NCBI GenBank assembly: GCA_903772945.1
Contig: CAICTM010000406.1
Coordinates: forward strand, 1 to 64,000
Length of the DNA stretch: 64,000 nucleotides
Source: Seminavis robusta
Lineage: Eukaryota; Bacillariophyta; Bacillariophyceae; Naviculales; Naviculaceae
Direction of reading: 5' to 3'
A program made the translations under genes and the position numbers. The notes under the pieces are model-generated. The model was not told where the DNA came from, did no database searches, and saw nothing but the letters and a program-made list of their open reading frames with translations. Shown here piece by piece: positions 42,576 to 54,033 of this stretch (position 1 is its first letter; each line of letters opens with the position of its first letter).

Positions 42576-43113
42576 ACATACAATCTCACCTTTCGTTGAA
42601 GGGATATTCAGGTGGTCATCAGATCGGATCTGAGGAACGTCGGGATGATTCAATTCGATTCAAAGCAGTCGATATATTATTGGAGGCACTGCAGCTTGTA
42701 CAATTTTAACAACAAAATTAGGAAGCCATTTTTAAGATACAAGTTTAAGGGGCGGTCCAACATTGCTAACATGTCGTCGTTGGTGGGTTGCAACACTCTC
42801 GTCACAAGACAGGGAATACCGGTGCGATGGTATCTATCTGTACCGCTAATACACTGTGTAGTACGGTAGCTGGTGAGCTGTCTTTGTGGTCGGTTGCAGC
42901 TCTGAAGTAGCGGCTTTGCTGGATTATTGCCAATCAACAGATCACAACATCATCACAACGATGAACGCATTGAACGGACGACATCCAGCTTCGGAAGACG
43001 TCGACAAGCCAACAGGCCCACAAGGCAGACATCTCATCGTTTGGGAACTAAGATTTCTCCGCTGAAGGAAGGACATTAAAACTGGAGCCAAATTTCAGAG
43101 GAAGTCTCAGCCG
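42576..43113. other. Intergenic
   Basis: No gene is seen. A TACCGGTGCGATGGTATC patch is at about 42818. It must hold the promoter of the phosphopantetheinyl transferase gene. Confidence 0.45.
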
Positions 43114-44358
43114 ATGGTCGACTCTAACCATCGAAACGATGATGCCGATGATGTTTCCAAGAACGACCAGGATCCACTGCCGTTCCAGATTGAGCTTACC
43201 CTGATTGAGCTCTCCGAAGTCGTTAGAGATGATCCATCAGGCAAAGAGATACCCAATCAAGTGGATCAGATTCTGCAGACTCTTTCCTGCAATGATGCTC
43301 TGAGCTATTTGGCCACACTCATACCACCACCAACAATGTCACCCAAAAAAGATTCCAACGGGACAAAGAAGAAGAAGCGTTGGTTTGGAAGACGACAACA
43401 AGCCGAACAGCAAGATGATCCACTAGAAAAGAAGACGCAAGAAATCAAGGATCGAATACAGAAACAGGTCGTTCGGTTCTTAAAAGTTCCCGACAAGTAC
43501 GTATCGTGGGGTTCCATTCTGCTCAAAAGCCAAGCATTTCATCAAGTCCATGACTACCACGCTCCTACGATTCCACGACCTTTAATGGAACTGCCACGGA
43601 CACAATACAAAAAGCCGTACATTCCTAGTACCGAAAAGTACGATTCTTTTCCTGAAGTCAACCTCTATCCAATCAGCGTCTCCCACCAGTTCCCCTTTGT
43701 CGGCTTGGCGAGGCTAGTGGTGACTGAGATATCCAAGCAGCCACAACACCGTCCTTTGGTAGGTCTGGATATTGTCACCTACGACGACTACAATCCTCGC
43801 TTGTACGATTCGGCACAGGCGTTTGTGAAGGTATTCAAAACAAGCTTTACAGACTGGGAATGGGATTGTATTCACAATCGCACTTCCACCAATCTACACA
43901 TGCTACGGGAATTCTATCTTCGATGGGCCATCAAAGAGGCTTATACCAAGGCATTGGGAGTTGGGATGGGGCTCTCCTTTGACTCCTTTGAAACTCATTT
44001 GTCGGGTATCACAGAAGAAGGGAGTATCTACGCGTGGATACTGGAAGAGTGTTCGAGAGCCGATGGCGGCAGTAGTAGCAATGACTACCAAAAGCCGTTG
44101 CTGGCGAGGGGATTTGTGGTCATCAATCCGGGCACCGATACATGCAAGTCGGAGGGTTGTACGTTCTTCTTTCTGCCCCTGTGGGATGTCAATAAACCTG
44201 CACATACCACTGCGATGGGTTGCGCTTGTATATGTCTTTCGCAACCACAATCCACCAACCAAACGGAGGCAGCAATGTTTGAGCTCGTGACAAAGTGGCA
44301 AAGCTTGGAGGATGTAGTGGCATGGCATGAGAACAATAGCTCAGTAGTGATGATGTAA
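43114..44358 (+). CDS. 4'-phosphopantetheinyl transferase, Sfp/AASDHPPT type
   Basis: The 414-residue single-exon protein carries the transferase core in its second half. LVGLDIVTYDDYNP (about residue 215) has the metal-binding Asp, and LREFYLRWAIKEAYTKALGV (about residue 265) is the family W-x-x-KEA-x-x-KA-x-G motif. The enzyme moves the phosphopantetheine arm of coenzyme A to a Ser of acyl carrier proteins or related carrier domains. The first 130 residues, which include a KKKKRWFGRRQQ basic patch, are not part of the usual domain. No clear targeting peptide is seen. Diatoms need such enzymes for fatty-acid synthase, polyketide synthase and lysine-pathway carriers; which one is served here cannot be told. 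Confidence 0.85.
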   Translation: MVDSNHRNDDADDVSKNDQDPLPFQIELTLIELSEVVRDDPSGKEIPNQVDQILQTLSCNDALSYLATLIPPPTMSPKKDSNGTKKKKRWFGRRQQAEQQDDPLEKKTQEIKDRIQKQVVRFLKVPDKYVSWGSILLKSQAFHQVHDYHAPTIPRPLMELPRTQYKKPYIPSTEKYDSFPEVNLYPISVSHQFPFVGLARLVVTEISKQPQHRPLVGLDIVTYDDYNPRLYDSAQAFVKVFKTSFTDWEWDCIHNRTSTNLHMLREFYLRWAIKEAYTKALGVGMGLSFDSFETHLSGITEEGSIYAWILEECSRADGGSSSNDYQKPLLARGFVVINPGTDTCKSEGCTFFFLPLWDVNKPAHTTAMGCACICLSQPQSTNQTEAAMFELVTKWQSLEDVVAWHENNSSVVMM

Positions 44359-46145
44359 AGGCAGCAAGTAAGTTAGCCACTTTGCCGGTTCCGTACAAGT
44401 ATTTACAAACAAAGTCTCATGGCGCGAGTCGCAGTTTCACCAGAGGGCTACTCGATCGAAACCTGCAATGTCAGTCGTTCAGCGACAACACGGAGATTTG
44501 GACGGCGCAGTCTTGCAAGAGAATTGTGATGTGAGATTTTCGTGGCGCTCCAGGTGGATTGTTGAGAAGAGGAAGGTGGGACTCTGAGTAGAACGAGCCA
44601 AGCAATCACAACGTAAACCAAGTCACTTGAGATTGAACGTAGAAATGGTTTGTGCTAGAGAGCATTCACTTACGCATCAGGACTTTGTTGAGACGGAAGA
44701 ACATTCGCGAGACTGAGGAAAAGCCGGAAGGAACGACCAGGAGATGTACTTTCAAAGCCAGATCGAGTACATGACAGTGTACTCCGAAGTGAGATCTTCC
44801 GACAGGAGTACATCCAGGCAAGAGCACCGAAGAACGAATCTCTAAACGAGACGAAGGAAAGAATGAAGAAGCGGGGAGTTGATATGGGCTATCTAGGCCG
44901 ATCCAAAACGTAACTGGACTAAACGCGCGCCCAAGGTTTTAGCGCCCATGGAGAGTGATTGATGGACCTTTGACTTTGGCAGGAGGCACCGACCAACTAA
45001 AGAAAATGAACAACGTACCGTACCGTACCGTACCGTATGCGACATTGGAGAAGGGTACCTGGTACGTGATGCTGGCCAAGGCTGAGCACCACCTACCAGG
45101 ATTGCCAAAAGGCGTCCACACTGTTGACACCGAGCCATGTTGGTTATCACTGGACCGATCACACACCGTCCACCAACACACCAAGAACAGTGTCGAGTCG
45201 CACAGAAGATTTCTGTGAGCTGCCCAGACACCTGGGCGTGGACAAACAGCCGAGACAAGAAGCAGTTGGGCAAGCCAGCTCAAGAGACGACGAGCAGAGC
45301 AGGAGAAGTCGACTGGAACCGAAAACAAAGGACAACCTGCTGGAGCAGGGGCCAGGCCAGGCCGGAGCTGGAGCCAACTGTTTGCCACCACAGAACCAGA
45401 AGAGGAAACAACGGTTGGAAGGGCACACCAGACCAAACGTCAGAAGCGGGAAGCTCGGACTTGGGAAATACCAATGAAAGCGAAAAGAGTTCGAGGAGCA
45501 ACGGGATTATCGGTACGGTACCGTAACGTACGGTACTTCGGGAACGGTCTTTTAGCAAGAGGTGTACTATTAATAATAGTAATGATTGAATCTTCAAATC
45601 TCCTCACTCGGCGTCCTTGGAAGGTGGTGTCACTTGGTATTTGGTAGTGTTAATCCTAACTATTCCTTAAATCTTCTAGTCGTGAATTCCGTCACAGTCA
45701 TTGAGACCAAGCAACGCTGCGGCACCGCAGCTCGTCCGCGGCTCCGCACCCCGCAGCAACACCGAGAGCACCATGTCAACCCAGACAACAACAACCAATC
45801 ACCCAGTTATGCATAGCATCAAGGCCACTCAGAGATGCCCAGGAAGTGTCTTGTTGGGTGTTGTTTGGTAGTATAGAGCATGAAATCAGTGCTCATCAGT
45901 GGCTCAGTCTCATCTCGTCAGCTGTTGTTTTCCATCTGGCGGAATCTGTCATCTGAAAATTGGGGTGGAAAAATGGGATGTCACCATGTTGAGCTCACTT
46001 TTTTGTTCAACCGGATTGCTAGAGTTGCATACCCAACCGAACAAGGAAGACTTTCGTGATTGTTGATAAGCCTAGGCCAGATCAACCCCCCTACTTTCAT
46101 TTACCTTTTCTACCAATCTTCTATTCAATACCTATCAATTGCAAA
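44359..46145. other. Long intergenic region
   Basis: About 1.8 kb with no supported gene. A GTACC microsatellite-like run (45015-45037) and a GTACGGTACCGTAACGTACGG palindrome patch (45508-45535) are present. Overlapping frames of 90-165 codons on both strands at 44900-45600 lack motifs and mostly begin at non-ATG codons. Confidence 0.5.
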
Positions 46146-47918
46146 ATGAAGTTCTCTTCTTCTATCATCAAGCTGCTCTCGTGGTCCATGACCACCGACA
46201 ACTACAACAGCAACAACAAGAAGACCCCCGTTCTCCAGGTCGACAAGGAGACGACGGGCAACAACAACAAGGACGTTCCTGCGGCAGAGGAAGTCCCAAC
46301 GTTCCAACTGGACGAGTTGGACAAAGATGTCGTCCAAACCGCGGCACTGTTGCACACAGATGGAACGAATCCTGATGTGGAGTTCCAGCAGCACGGTCGC
46401 TACATAGGTGCCTACGACCTTTCCCTGGTTCCTGCGGATCAGCATGGTCACTACGGATACGACAAATACAACCAGCACCGGCCCAAAGGCTGTCGCATCA
46501 AACCCAGTCATTCAGCCAACGCTCGCTGGAAGGCCCATTACGGTCAAGACACCGAACGGAGCAATGGAAACCGTTTATCCTTTGCTCCCGTCAACACTGT
46601 AGTGGGGTACTCTTCTGTCAAGAGCGAACAAGCTGAAAACCGTCGTGTCTATCGAGACATGAAGAAACATGTGCCACAGGCCCAATACGAATTCTGGCAT
46701 GAAGCCCAACAACAATTCCTTTCCGTCGGCACACCCTCACCCCACGAACGTGTCTTGGATCTTGTGCAGGTGATTCAAGAGTACGGATACCAACAAGTGA
46801 CCAAATGGATCACCAACAACCTATGGTTCCAAAGCGACAAAGCCTACCTAAAACAAGCCAAACTGTACATTCAAATTGATGCCGTGCATCAAGACCTCGA
46901 GGGACTTGTTCGTTTCATCCAGGCGAAGAAAGGAAACGACAAACAAGTCGCCCACTGGTTCATGGTCAACGAAAAGAACGCTTACATGTTCGAACTCGCC
47001 ATGTGCCACTTACATCTCGGCGGTATTCAGCGCAATGCCAACGACGAAATTTGCACCTTGAATACGCGAGAACAGATTGCCAAACGACGATTTGTCTATC
47101 GCAAGGTCAAGGACGTCTGCATGGAAGATGCAGCACCCGTAGTAGAAGTAGAACAACAACCAACAACAACTAAAGACGTTGAGACAATAGAAACAGTCTC
47201 GACCGTTGACGACGACAAGATGGCATCTGATGCCACAATCACATGCGAAGCAGCGGTGGTTCCCACATGCACAGCAGTGGTCCCATACGTTCAAAAGTGG
47301 CATGTGGCACACTTCAAGATCAGTTTGCATGGACAACAGCCATTTGTATTGGAGATGCGAATGATGAATGGTGTGCTACTTGGAGTGGTACCCAACGACA
47401 TTCTCGCAGCCTTGATGAAGGATGGTGGAGACCTTGTCAAGGAATTGATGCGGCGATACAAGACACTACAATTGGAGGCTGGTGGAGCCTTGGACGATAC
47501 AGATTACGAATTCGTGACTGGCGACGAAGTGGTAGCTGAAGAGCCACTGGTCGAGGAACAACAACAGGTTGATGCTGAAGAACCACAAGTCGACAACCGA
47601 GTCGACGAGGAGGACAATGCGGACACAGCACAATCAACTTTGCGACGATCAAAGAGACGCATGGCGGCGATTGCATCTCAGAGAATCGCAGAACAAATCA
47701 AGACGAAGCCACGGCGGGTGGCAGTTCAACAACCTAGAATTAAACGTAGACGGGCGGTGGCCACCAAGAAAAAGTCGACAAAGCCAAAGGTGAAGGGCAA
47801 GAAGAAGACAACGACAACACAACCTGTGACGGACACACAGCAGCAAACAACAGTTCAGACAACAACAACTCTTTCTGGACGGCGAGTCAGAAAGCCTGAC
47901 CGGTACATTCCAGTCTAG
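46146..47918 (+). CDS. Unknown protein with basic C-terminal tail
   Basis: A single exon of 590 residues from ATG 46146 (an upstream in-frame GTG at 46056 is not used). The product is not recognised. Residues about 90-350 look globular, with RYIGAYDLSLVPADQHGHYG, VLDLVQVIQEYGYQQVTKWI and KQVAHWFMVNEKNAYMFELA. A second folded part at about 410-490 includes WHVAHFKISLHGQQPFVLEM. Between them and after them are acidic Gln/Glu/Val-rich linkers. The last 90 residues are strongly basic (RRSKRRMAAIASQRI and Lys-rich runs) and end GRRVRKPDRYIPV, a phrase like those found in nuclear proteins and in some mobile-element polyproteins. No integrase or transposase motif is seen. Nuclear, nucleic-acid-binding function is inference. 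Confidence 0.75.
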   Translation: MKFSSSIIKLLSWSMTTDNYNSNNKKTPVLQVDKETTGNNNKDVPAAEEVPTFQLDELDKDVVQTAALLHTDGTNPDVEFQQHGRYIGAYDLSLVPADQHGHYGYDKYNQHRPKGCRIKPSHSANARWKAHYGQDTERSNGNRLSFAPVNTVVGYSSVKSEQAENRRVYRDMKKHVPQAQYEFWHEAQQQFLSVGTPSPHERVLDLVQVIQEYGYQQVTKWITNNLWFQSDKAYLKQAKLYIQIDAVHQDLEGLVRFIQAKKGNDKQVAHWFMVNEKNAYMFELAMCHLHLGGIQRNANDEICTLNTREQIAKRRFVYRKVKDVCMEDAAPVVEVEQQPTTTKDVETIETVSTVDDDKMASDATITCEAAVVPTCTAVVPYVQKWHVAHFKISLHGQQPFVLEMRMMNGVLLGVVPNDILAALMKDGGDLVKELMRRYKTLQLEAGGALDDTDYEFVTGDEVVAEEPLVEEQQQVDAEEPQVDNRVDEEDNADTAQSTLRRSKRRMAAIASQRIAEQIKTKPRRVAVQQPRIKRRRAVATKKKSTKPKVKGKKKTTTTQPVTDTQQQTTVQTTTTLSGRRVRKPDRYIPV

Positions 47919-49450
47919 GACAACAGGTAAGTTCCACGACGGATTGCGGGACTAACACAATACAATACACAAAGAGCAAGCATCTGGTGGGGTGCAGGGC
48001 TATACAACATTTTGCGGAGATGAATACAGTTGGTTCAATTGAAGGGTCACATTGAAGGTAGCCAGGTTTGTGGTTCCTGTGCTAGGCAGCCTCTATTGCA
48101 GAGTGCTTGTCCGAACGTCCTCCACGCGACGAAAGTCCAAAGTTAATACCCGTGACACCCGACAACCAACCTCTATCATTGTTGATGCTATGCTACAATC
48201 TTTTAAAAATACAACCAAACAGAAACATAGAACAATAACACATAGTAGACAATCTTTACAAACAAAAATCATGGCTTCATTCTTTATGTACTGTAGTTGT
48301 AGTCGTAGTACATAGGAGACAATCTTTTTATAAACAAAACGACCCACCAACCGGCCGAGAGCGGCAGAAGACGAGATGATGGAGGAACCTCGGAACCTTC
48401 CGCTCCAGGAGAGGATTGGCTTGCTCATGCGGGCTGAATCCACATGCTACGCGTGGGTGCTGCGAATGGTGGACATTCTTATTACTATGGGATGTATCCA
48501 CCTAAAACTCTAAAGTATACTCGTGAGAATAGGTACCCTTGGGGATGCAAGGACATGCCATTCTTTGCACGGACCGTGTGCACTTGGATTTCCTAAAGTG
48601 GACAGACGAGAACGGATGCCCAGGAGAAGAGGGAGGAGTATTGACCACAGAAGCCAGGGGTCATATTTGACAGTCAGGGAGTTACTTGGCCGAAAGTTTT
48701 GACAACGGGCCGCCTTATATTGCGTCGTCCCGATCTGCGCACCACCCGCCCATGCCTCTTGCTTTGGCATACACAACTGTCGGCTCTATGGCCTCGCCGC
48801 CTGACTCGACTCGAGTCCTCTGGCGCATGCGGAGCTGCTACCGGTAGGTAACCTACAATCGGTGGTGCCACGGTGGCGATGCGGGAAAACAAGCAGGATG
48901 ACATAATGCAACCATGTTCGCCGCGAGGCCACGCATCCTTTGCTTGAAGATACCACTAGCTATTAATAGTACTCTGAATAGCTGTAATCGTAATCTTTGC
49001 ACGGCTGCCGTTCGGTGGTTCAGGATAGAGTATCACGCACGCTACCTACTGACACGTATCCCCGCCTTACTCCGCTGCCGATCATGCTTGTGCAAGCTTG
49101 CTTGTCCCGTTCTAGCGGCTCAAGACTTCACAGTACGTTTGACTCCAATCCACAGGGATATGCTCCCATGCATTGCATCAAATGGTGGACTTTTCATGGT
49201 TGGGTTATCAATGAAGCTGCTTCAAGAGTGCTCTTCCCTTACTTTGCACTGCAGCTTTGATCCTTTTCGCGGTGGAAACAAGCTGTCTTCTTTCTAGTAG
49301 TCTATCCACGTCTCAACATTCTTCAAGAAGCAAACGAAGGAACGCACTGTTTGCACTGTTTGGACCTCTTGCTAAGAGATTTCGATAGACTTCTGAGTGC
49401 AGAACAAGCACCTGAGGAGAGGTTTCCTACGCAACGGAATCACTTTTAGG
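47919..49450. other. Long intergenic region
   Basis: No gene is supported in 1.5 kb. A short duplication (ACAATCTTT followed by AAACAAAA, at about 48250 and 48320) and a CTACCGGTAGGTA palindrome at about 48838 are the only structure noticed. Confidence 0.45.
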
Positions 49451-51064
49451 ATGATAGCAGGCAAAGACAAGCAGACGAACGATTCCTGCAGTAGTCTCTC
49501 TCGCCCCAGGCTGCCAGTGAACGAAACCACTCCCTTGGTATCCAAAAAGATGCTCAACGAAAGTCCCACCATGGAGTCTTCCGATGCTTCTTCATCTTCC
49601 TCCTCCCCTGGGGATGAGCAGGTATCCATAACAACGGCTACAAACAAATCTACCCGATCCAACTTGGTCCTCCTGGTGTGTGTCGCCGCCGCTACGGCTG
49701 CCACATTAGGCTATGACGTTGGTATCATGGCGGGTGCCATTCAACCATTGGAAGATCAATTCCAGTTGACTGGCGTACAAAAAGAAATCGCCATGGGGAG
49801 TCTCAACTTTGTGGCGGCGTTCGGGGCCTTCCTGGGAGGGCACGTTGTGGACGGGTACGGCCGCAAACGAACCATCTCCTTGTGTTGCTGGTTGTTCATT
49901 GTCGCATTGTCATGGCACTCAGTGGCACATATGGGGTGCTGCTGACGGGCCGAATCATTACTGGATTGGGCGTGGGAGTTGCGTTTGTCACGGCACCCTG
50001 TTACATTACCGAAGTGGCACCCGCCGAGTCTCGCGGACAGCTCAATACCGTCTTTGATATCAGTATCAACGGCGGGATTCTGGTGGGCTACATTCCAGGA
50101 TTCTTGGTACAACTAGTCCTGCCCGATAACTGGAGACTCATGTTGGCATGTGGTGCCATTCTACCGTACCACTGATAGTATTGGCATTGCTGAGCAAGCT
50201 GCCCGAATCACCGAGATGGCTCATGTTGGTGGACCGGAAGGGAGATGCCGGATCAGTTCTCCCTCATGACTTGGGAAACAGGCAGTCCTCGGGAAACACA
50301 ACAAATACTGCAAGGTGTGCAAGAGGAACTCTCGCGTGAACAACAGCAACAACAGGAGCAACCATCCAACAAGTCCTGCTGGAAGCTGAGCCATGGACAA
50401 CGCTATGCGATTCAGCTAGGATTCTGGCAACAGCTTACGGGAACGGAAGCCGTCTTTACTACAGCGCGGATTATCTTGAAAGTGCCGGTCTCCAAAGTCC
50501 ACTGATGCGACTAGGCGGCAATGTCTTTGTGGGCATTTGCAAACTAGTTCCCGAGTGCATTGCTATGCAACACATTGACACGGCGGGACGCCGTCCGTTG
50601 CTGTTTGGTTCTGCCCTGGCACTTGTTCTGTCCACGGCAGGCTTGTCGCTGGCATTTTTTCTGAAAGCATCTCCAGGGATCATTGTTGTGCTGTTGTGTG
50701 CTGTCATGGCATCGTTTAGTGTTGGGTTGGGACCTTTTACGTTCTTGTCAGCATCCGAAATCTCTCCATGTCTGAACGAGCGGCTGGAATGACCTATTGC
50801 TCGGCTTCCAATCGCCTCACTGCTGGAACTGTCGCCATGACAGCTGTCACATTGAGTGGCATTCTTGGAGATGCTGGCCTCTTTGGTCTCTATGCTAGGG
50901 CAGGATTCTTATCGCTATTCTTTTGTGCATTTGTTCCAGAGATGGCAGGACTATCTCTGGAGGAACTATCCGCAGCCCGTGGCAGGAATGATGACGGCGC
51001 GACACCGGTAGAAACAAGAGAGATGGAAACATTTCGACGCTTCGAGAGTGGTGAAATGGCTTAG
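49451..51064 (+). pseudogene. Sugar transporter (MFS sugar porter) with frameshifts
   Basis: The translated pieces span a whole sugar porter of the major facilitator superfamily: ATLGYDVGIMAGAIQPLE in helix 1, DGYGRKRTISL in the loop 2-3, GRIITGLGVGVAFVTAPCYI and EVAPAESRGQLNTVFDI in helices 4-5, LPESPRWLM after helix 6, GFWQQLTGTEAVF in helix 7, and DTAGRRPLLFGSALALVLS in loop 8-9. The reading frame changes about five times (near 49910, 50160, 50250, 50495 and 50765), which no intron explains. The N-terminal dileucine-like leader and the C-terminal tail (SLEELSAARGR) are kept. It is a recent pseudogene, or a transporter damaged by assembly errors. Confidence 0.85.
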
Positions 51065-51927
51065 TGAACAGCCTGCATCATTGTCTGGCCATCATCACTC
51101 ATCATTAATAACTTTGCTATTGTGTAATTCAACTTTTGCCTTTGCAAACTCCTTAATATTCTCTGGCTTCAAGAGTCGAAGGCCATGGCAAAGTCTGCAT
51201 GATCCACAGAATTCACAGTCACAAGGGCCAGTGCAAGTGTAACACAGGCAGGGCATCATAGGATACTTCAGTGCTGGAATTGCCACTTGGTAATCGCTTC
51301 AAGTTAGGAGAAGTCATTGGTGGATCAGCATGTATGTTTCAATGGACAATACACAAAAAGCAGTTTTCATCACCACTTGCAACCTCGACAGCGTATAGGT
51401 ACTAAAATTGGAGAGGGCCTGACCACTGAGGGGACATTTTTTTGTAACCAATGACAGAAGCGTCCATGCAATCTCCACCTGATGTGAATCCAATACTCGG
51501 ATTGTCACAGTTGTGTTGTCCGGAACCTGTGGTTGTCTTCCCTTGCTTGCTGTTGCACTGGGATCGTGACACCTCAAAAGCACTGATGATCCTGGTCCTT
51601 GTCATCAAAACAGCGCCGCTACGGCACAACAACACAGTCCAGGGACTAGCTAGCCACACTTGTAGCAAGCCATAGATATTGAGTTTGACAACTTTGCTGT
51701 TGCATGTTCCCGCTGGGATGAAAATGACAAGGTGACTTTTGCCATCGTAACGTACGGTACCTCGTCCTTGGTACTCGTATAGCTAAGCTTCTTACTGCCG
51801 AGGTACAATCTTTACCGAGCCTGCCAGTCCAAGTTGGACGCAACGGTATTTTGGCTCACTTGTCTGCCGCCACCTTTTGAAGAGCCCAACACAAACAACG
51901 GATCAGCCATCAAAAGAAGAGAGAAAG
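51065..51927. other. Intergenic
   Basis: No gene is supported. CGTAACGTACGGTACC is at about 51748. It precedes the first helicase-associated repeat gene and should hold its promoter. Confidence 0.45.
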
Positions 51928-53523
51928 ATGACGGACATCCAACTAGCCACTGACGGAGATGATGACTACAGCTTCCCCCCCGTGGAAAGGAACGCTCGTA
52001 GAGTGTCCATGAGTGATGATAGTGTGACGACGCAAGTAGTAGAAGTGAGCAACAAGAAGAGGAGCAAGAAGAATTCCACCAAAAACCTTCGCAGTTGGGA
52101 AGAAATGTTCTCCGCATTGCAAGAGTACAAGGATCACCATGGCCACTGCAATGTTCCGTACTACGACAAGGTGGACCGTCATCTGGGAGAATGGGTGAAC
52201 AAGCAACGCAAGAGTCGTGACAGCCTGCCCAAGAACCTTCGTGATGCGCTTGATAGCATTGGCTTTGACTGGCAGTCGACGCAAGACAGAATCTGGAATG
52301 AGAAACTAGCTCGTCTTCAAGACTTTTACGACAAACACGGACATTCCTCTGTGCCCTATCACTACGATGATGGTCATGGGACAGATCTTGCCAATTGGGC
52401 ATCCAAACAGCGGCAGATTCAAGTGCAGGGGCGGCTTTCCAAGGAACGTCATGCCAAACTCTCCGCACTCAAGTTCACGTGGAGAATGAAAACTCACACG
52501 ATCCGCATATCTCCCAAGGAGGAATCCAAGTGGAAGGACAAATACCAACGGCTTGTCGCCTACAAGAACAAATTTGGCACTTGTGCTGTTCCCTTTCAGT
52601 ATGAACACGACAAATCCTTGGGCCGCTGGGTCAACGAGATGAGGACCCAGAACAAACGTGGCGTGTTGCGTCCTGATCGAAAAGCATTGCTAGAAGATAT
52701 TGACTTTATTTGGAGAATCAAGTCATTGCCTGGGGAATGTCCCACCAAGAAATCCTCCAAGCGAAAGTCATCAAAAGTACTGCCATCCCAGAAAGAGATT
52801 GCTCCTACCGATACAATCAATCCTCCCACCAAGCGTGCCAAAAAGAGTCCATCTACTAGTACTGCCAATACTATGACGACTGTAGCACCGGTTATTGTAT
52901 CGGACAGCGACAATCACAGCATTGCCAGCCGTGAGGATACTACGACACCCCTGCAGTACAATCCTGGTGAGCTTGACTTTGATCTCATGTACCGCCGCTT
53001 ACAAATCTTTCAACACCAATACGGCAAGCACGTGGACATTCCACCGGACTACAGCTCTCTGTCCTTGGGACCGTGGTTGGCGGCCATGAAGCAGCAAGCA
53101 CGTGCTGGACAATTGCCCGAGGACAAGGCTCGCAAACTCCAGGATGCAGGGATTGTTTTGGTCGAAGGAGAGAATCAAATCTGGGAGGAACGATTTGGGG
53201 ATCTTTGCGACTATGTGAGCCGTCATGGACATGCACAAGTCTCCCAGAAGGAATACCCCGAGTTGGCAGCTTGGGTGTCTGCGCAACGTCGCCGGTTTTT
53301 GCAGAAACGACTCTCGGAGCCTCGCCGGATTCAATTGCAGAATATTGGATTTGAACTACATGTATCTGCGTCTGGGTTGACAGGTATTGAAGAGAAATCA
53401 ATGATGGATGGTAGTGGGGGCGGTGCAGACGCAATGCCAACCGCTGGAAAGAAGGATGCAATGGACAGTTGCAGCAACCTGGAAGTTGATGTGTTTGCAG
53501 CCGCCGTGTCCTGGACGGCTTGA
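51928..53523 (+). CDS. Helicase-associated-domain repeat protein 1 (intronless)
   Basis: The 531-residue protein has five repeats of the helicase-associated (HA) domain, each a short helical unit with W-x5-L-x2-Y, HGH-x-x-VP, LG-x-W-x2-x-QR and L-x-x-IGF-x-W. Copies run at about residues 50-120, 125-195, 198-265, 350-415 and 418-485, with a Ser/Lys-rich linker (about 268-340) between the third and fourth. HA domains often occur in large numbers in diatoms with no helicase attached and are thought to bind nucleic acid, by analogy with bacterial helicase C-termini. The start is the first in-frame ATG. It forms a tandem pair with the next gene, sharing the phrase WQSTQDR between copies 1 and 2. 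Confidence 0.85.
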   Translation: MTDIQLATDGDDDYSFPPVERNARRVSMSDDSVTTQVVEVSNKKRSKKNSTKNLRSWEEMFSALQEYKDHHGHCNVPYYDKVDRHLGEWVNKQRKSRDSLPKNLRDALDSIGFDWQSTQDRIWNEKLARLQDFYDKHGHSSVPYHYDDGHGTDLANWASKQRQIQVQGRLSKERHAKLSALKFTWRMKTHTIRISPKEESKWKDKYQRLVAYKNKFGTCAVPFQYEHDKSLGRWVNEMRTQNKRGVLRPDRKALLEDIDFIWRIKSLPGECPTKKSSKRKSSKVLPSQKEIAPTDTINPPTKRAKKSPSTSTANTMTTVAPVIVSDSDNHSIASREDTTTPLQYNPGELDFDLMYRRLQIFQHQYGKHVDIPPDYSSLSLGPWLAAMKQQARAGQLPEDKARKLQDAGIVLVEGENQIWEERFGDLCDYVSRHGHAQVSQKEYPELAAWVSAQRRRFLQKRLSEPRRIQLQNIGFELHVSASGLTGIEEKSMMDGSGGGADAMPTAGKKDAMDSCSNLEVDVFAAAVSWTA

Positions 53524-54033
53524 ACTCTCTCTATGTAACTCATGTTTAGTAAAATTTTATTGGGACTAGAAATTATGAATTTATTGGTAGCCTTTCAACA
53601 ATAGTTAGAAGTAGATGTGTGGTACATGTACCGGAATCAAGGCATTGCAGGCACTGCCGTGGGCGGTCTTGAAGCCAACTGTTGGGGTCAATCCTTGAAA
53701 CTTGACTGCATGGCCAACATTGTACGTACAGTATGCAGCTCCCGCTGGTTTAAAAATGGCCGTTTCTTTCGATGTGCGTCGGCCAGGTCGGATTCAAAAT
53801 TCAAACAAGGCCTCACTTAGCAAGCCACAGAGGGCCGCCTCTTTCGCAACAAACAACGGCGGTTTTCGGAAGTTGCTGTTGTTTTTTCGAAGCTTCATTC
53901 TTCTTTCTCGGGGTTGAAGCAAGCACAAGCGACAGCCCATGACCCTCTCGCTAACGTTGTGGAGATCCTTCCGATACCACATTGCTACCGTATCCTCGTA
54001 GTTGTTGTTCGCCGCCTTACATACTCCTCCACC
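53524..54033. other. Intergenic between tandem paralogues
   Basis: About 510 bp that should hold the terminator of the first helicase-associated gene and the promoter of the second. No gene is seen. Confidence 0.45.

Noticed and set aside
44893-45526. Overlapping frames on both strands
   Set aside because: They run across GTACC repeats, mostly lack ATG starts and show no conserved pattern.
46146-47918. The ending GRRVRKPDRYIPV as a sign of a retroelement polyprotein
   Set aside because: The frame is one intact host-like gene with no integrase, protease or zinc-knuckle motif; the phrase alone is too weak.
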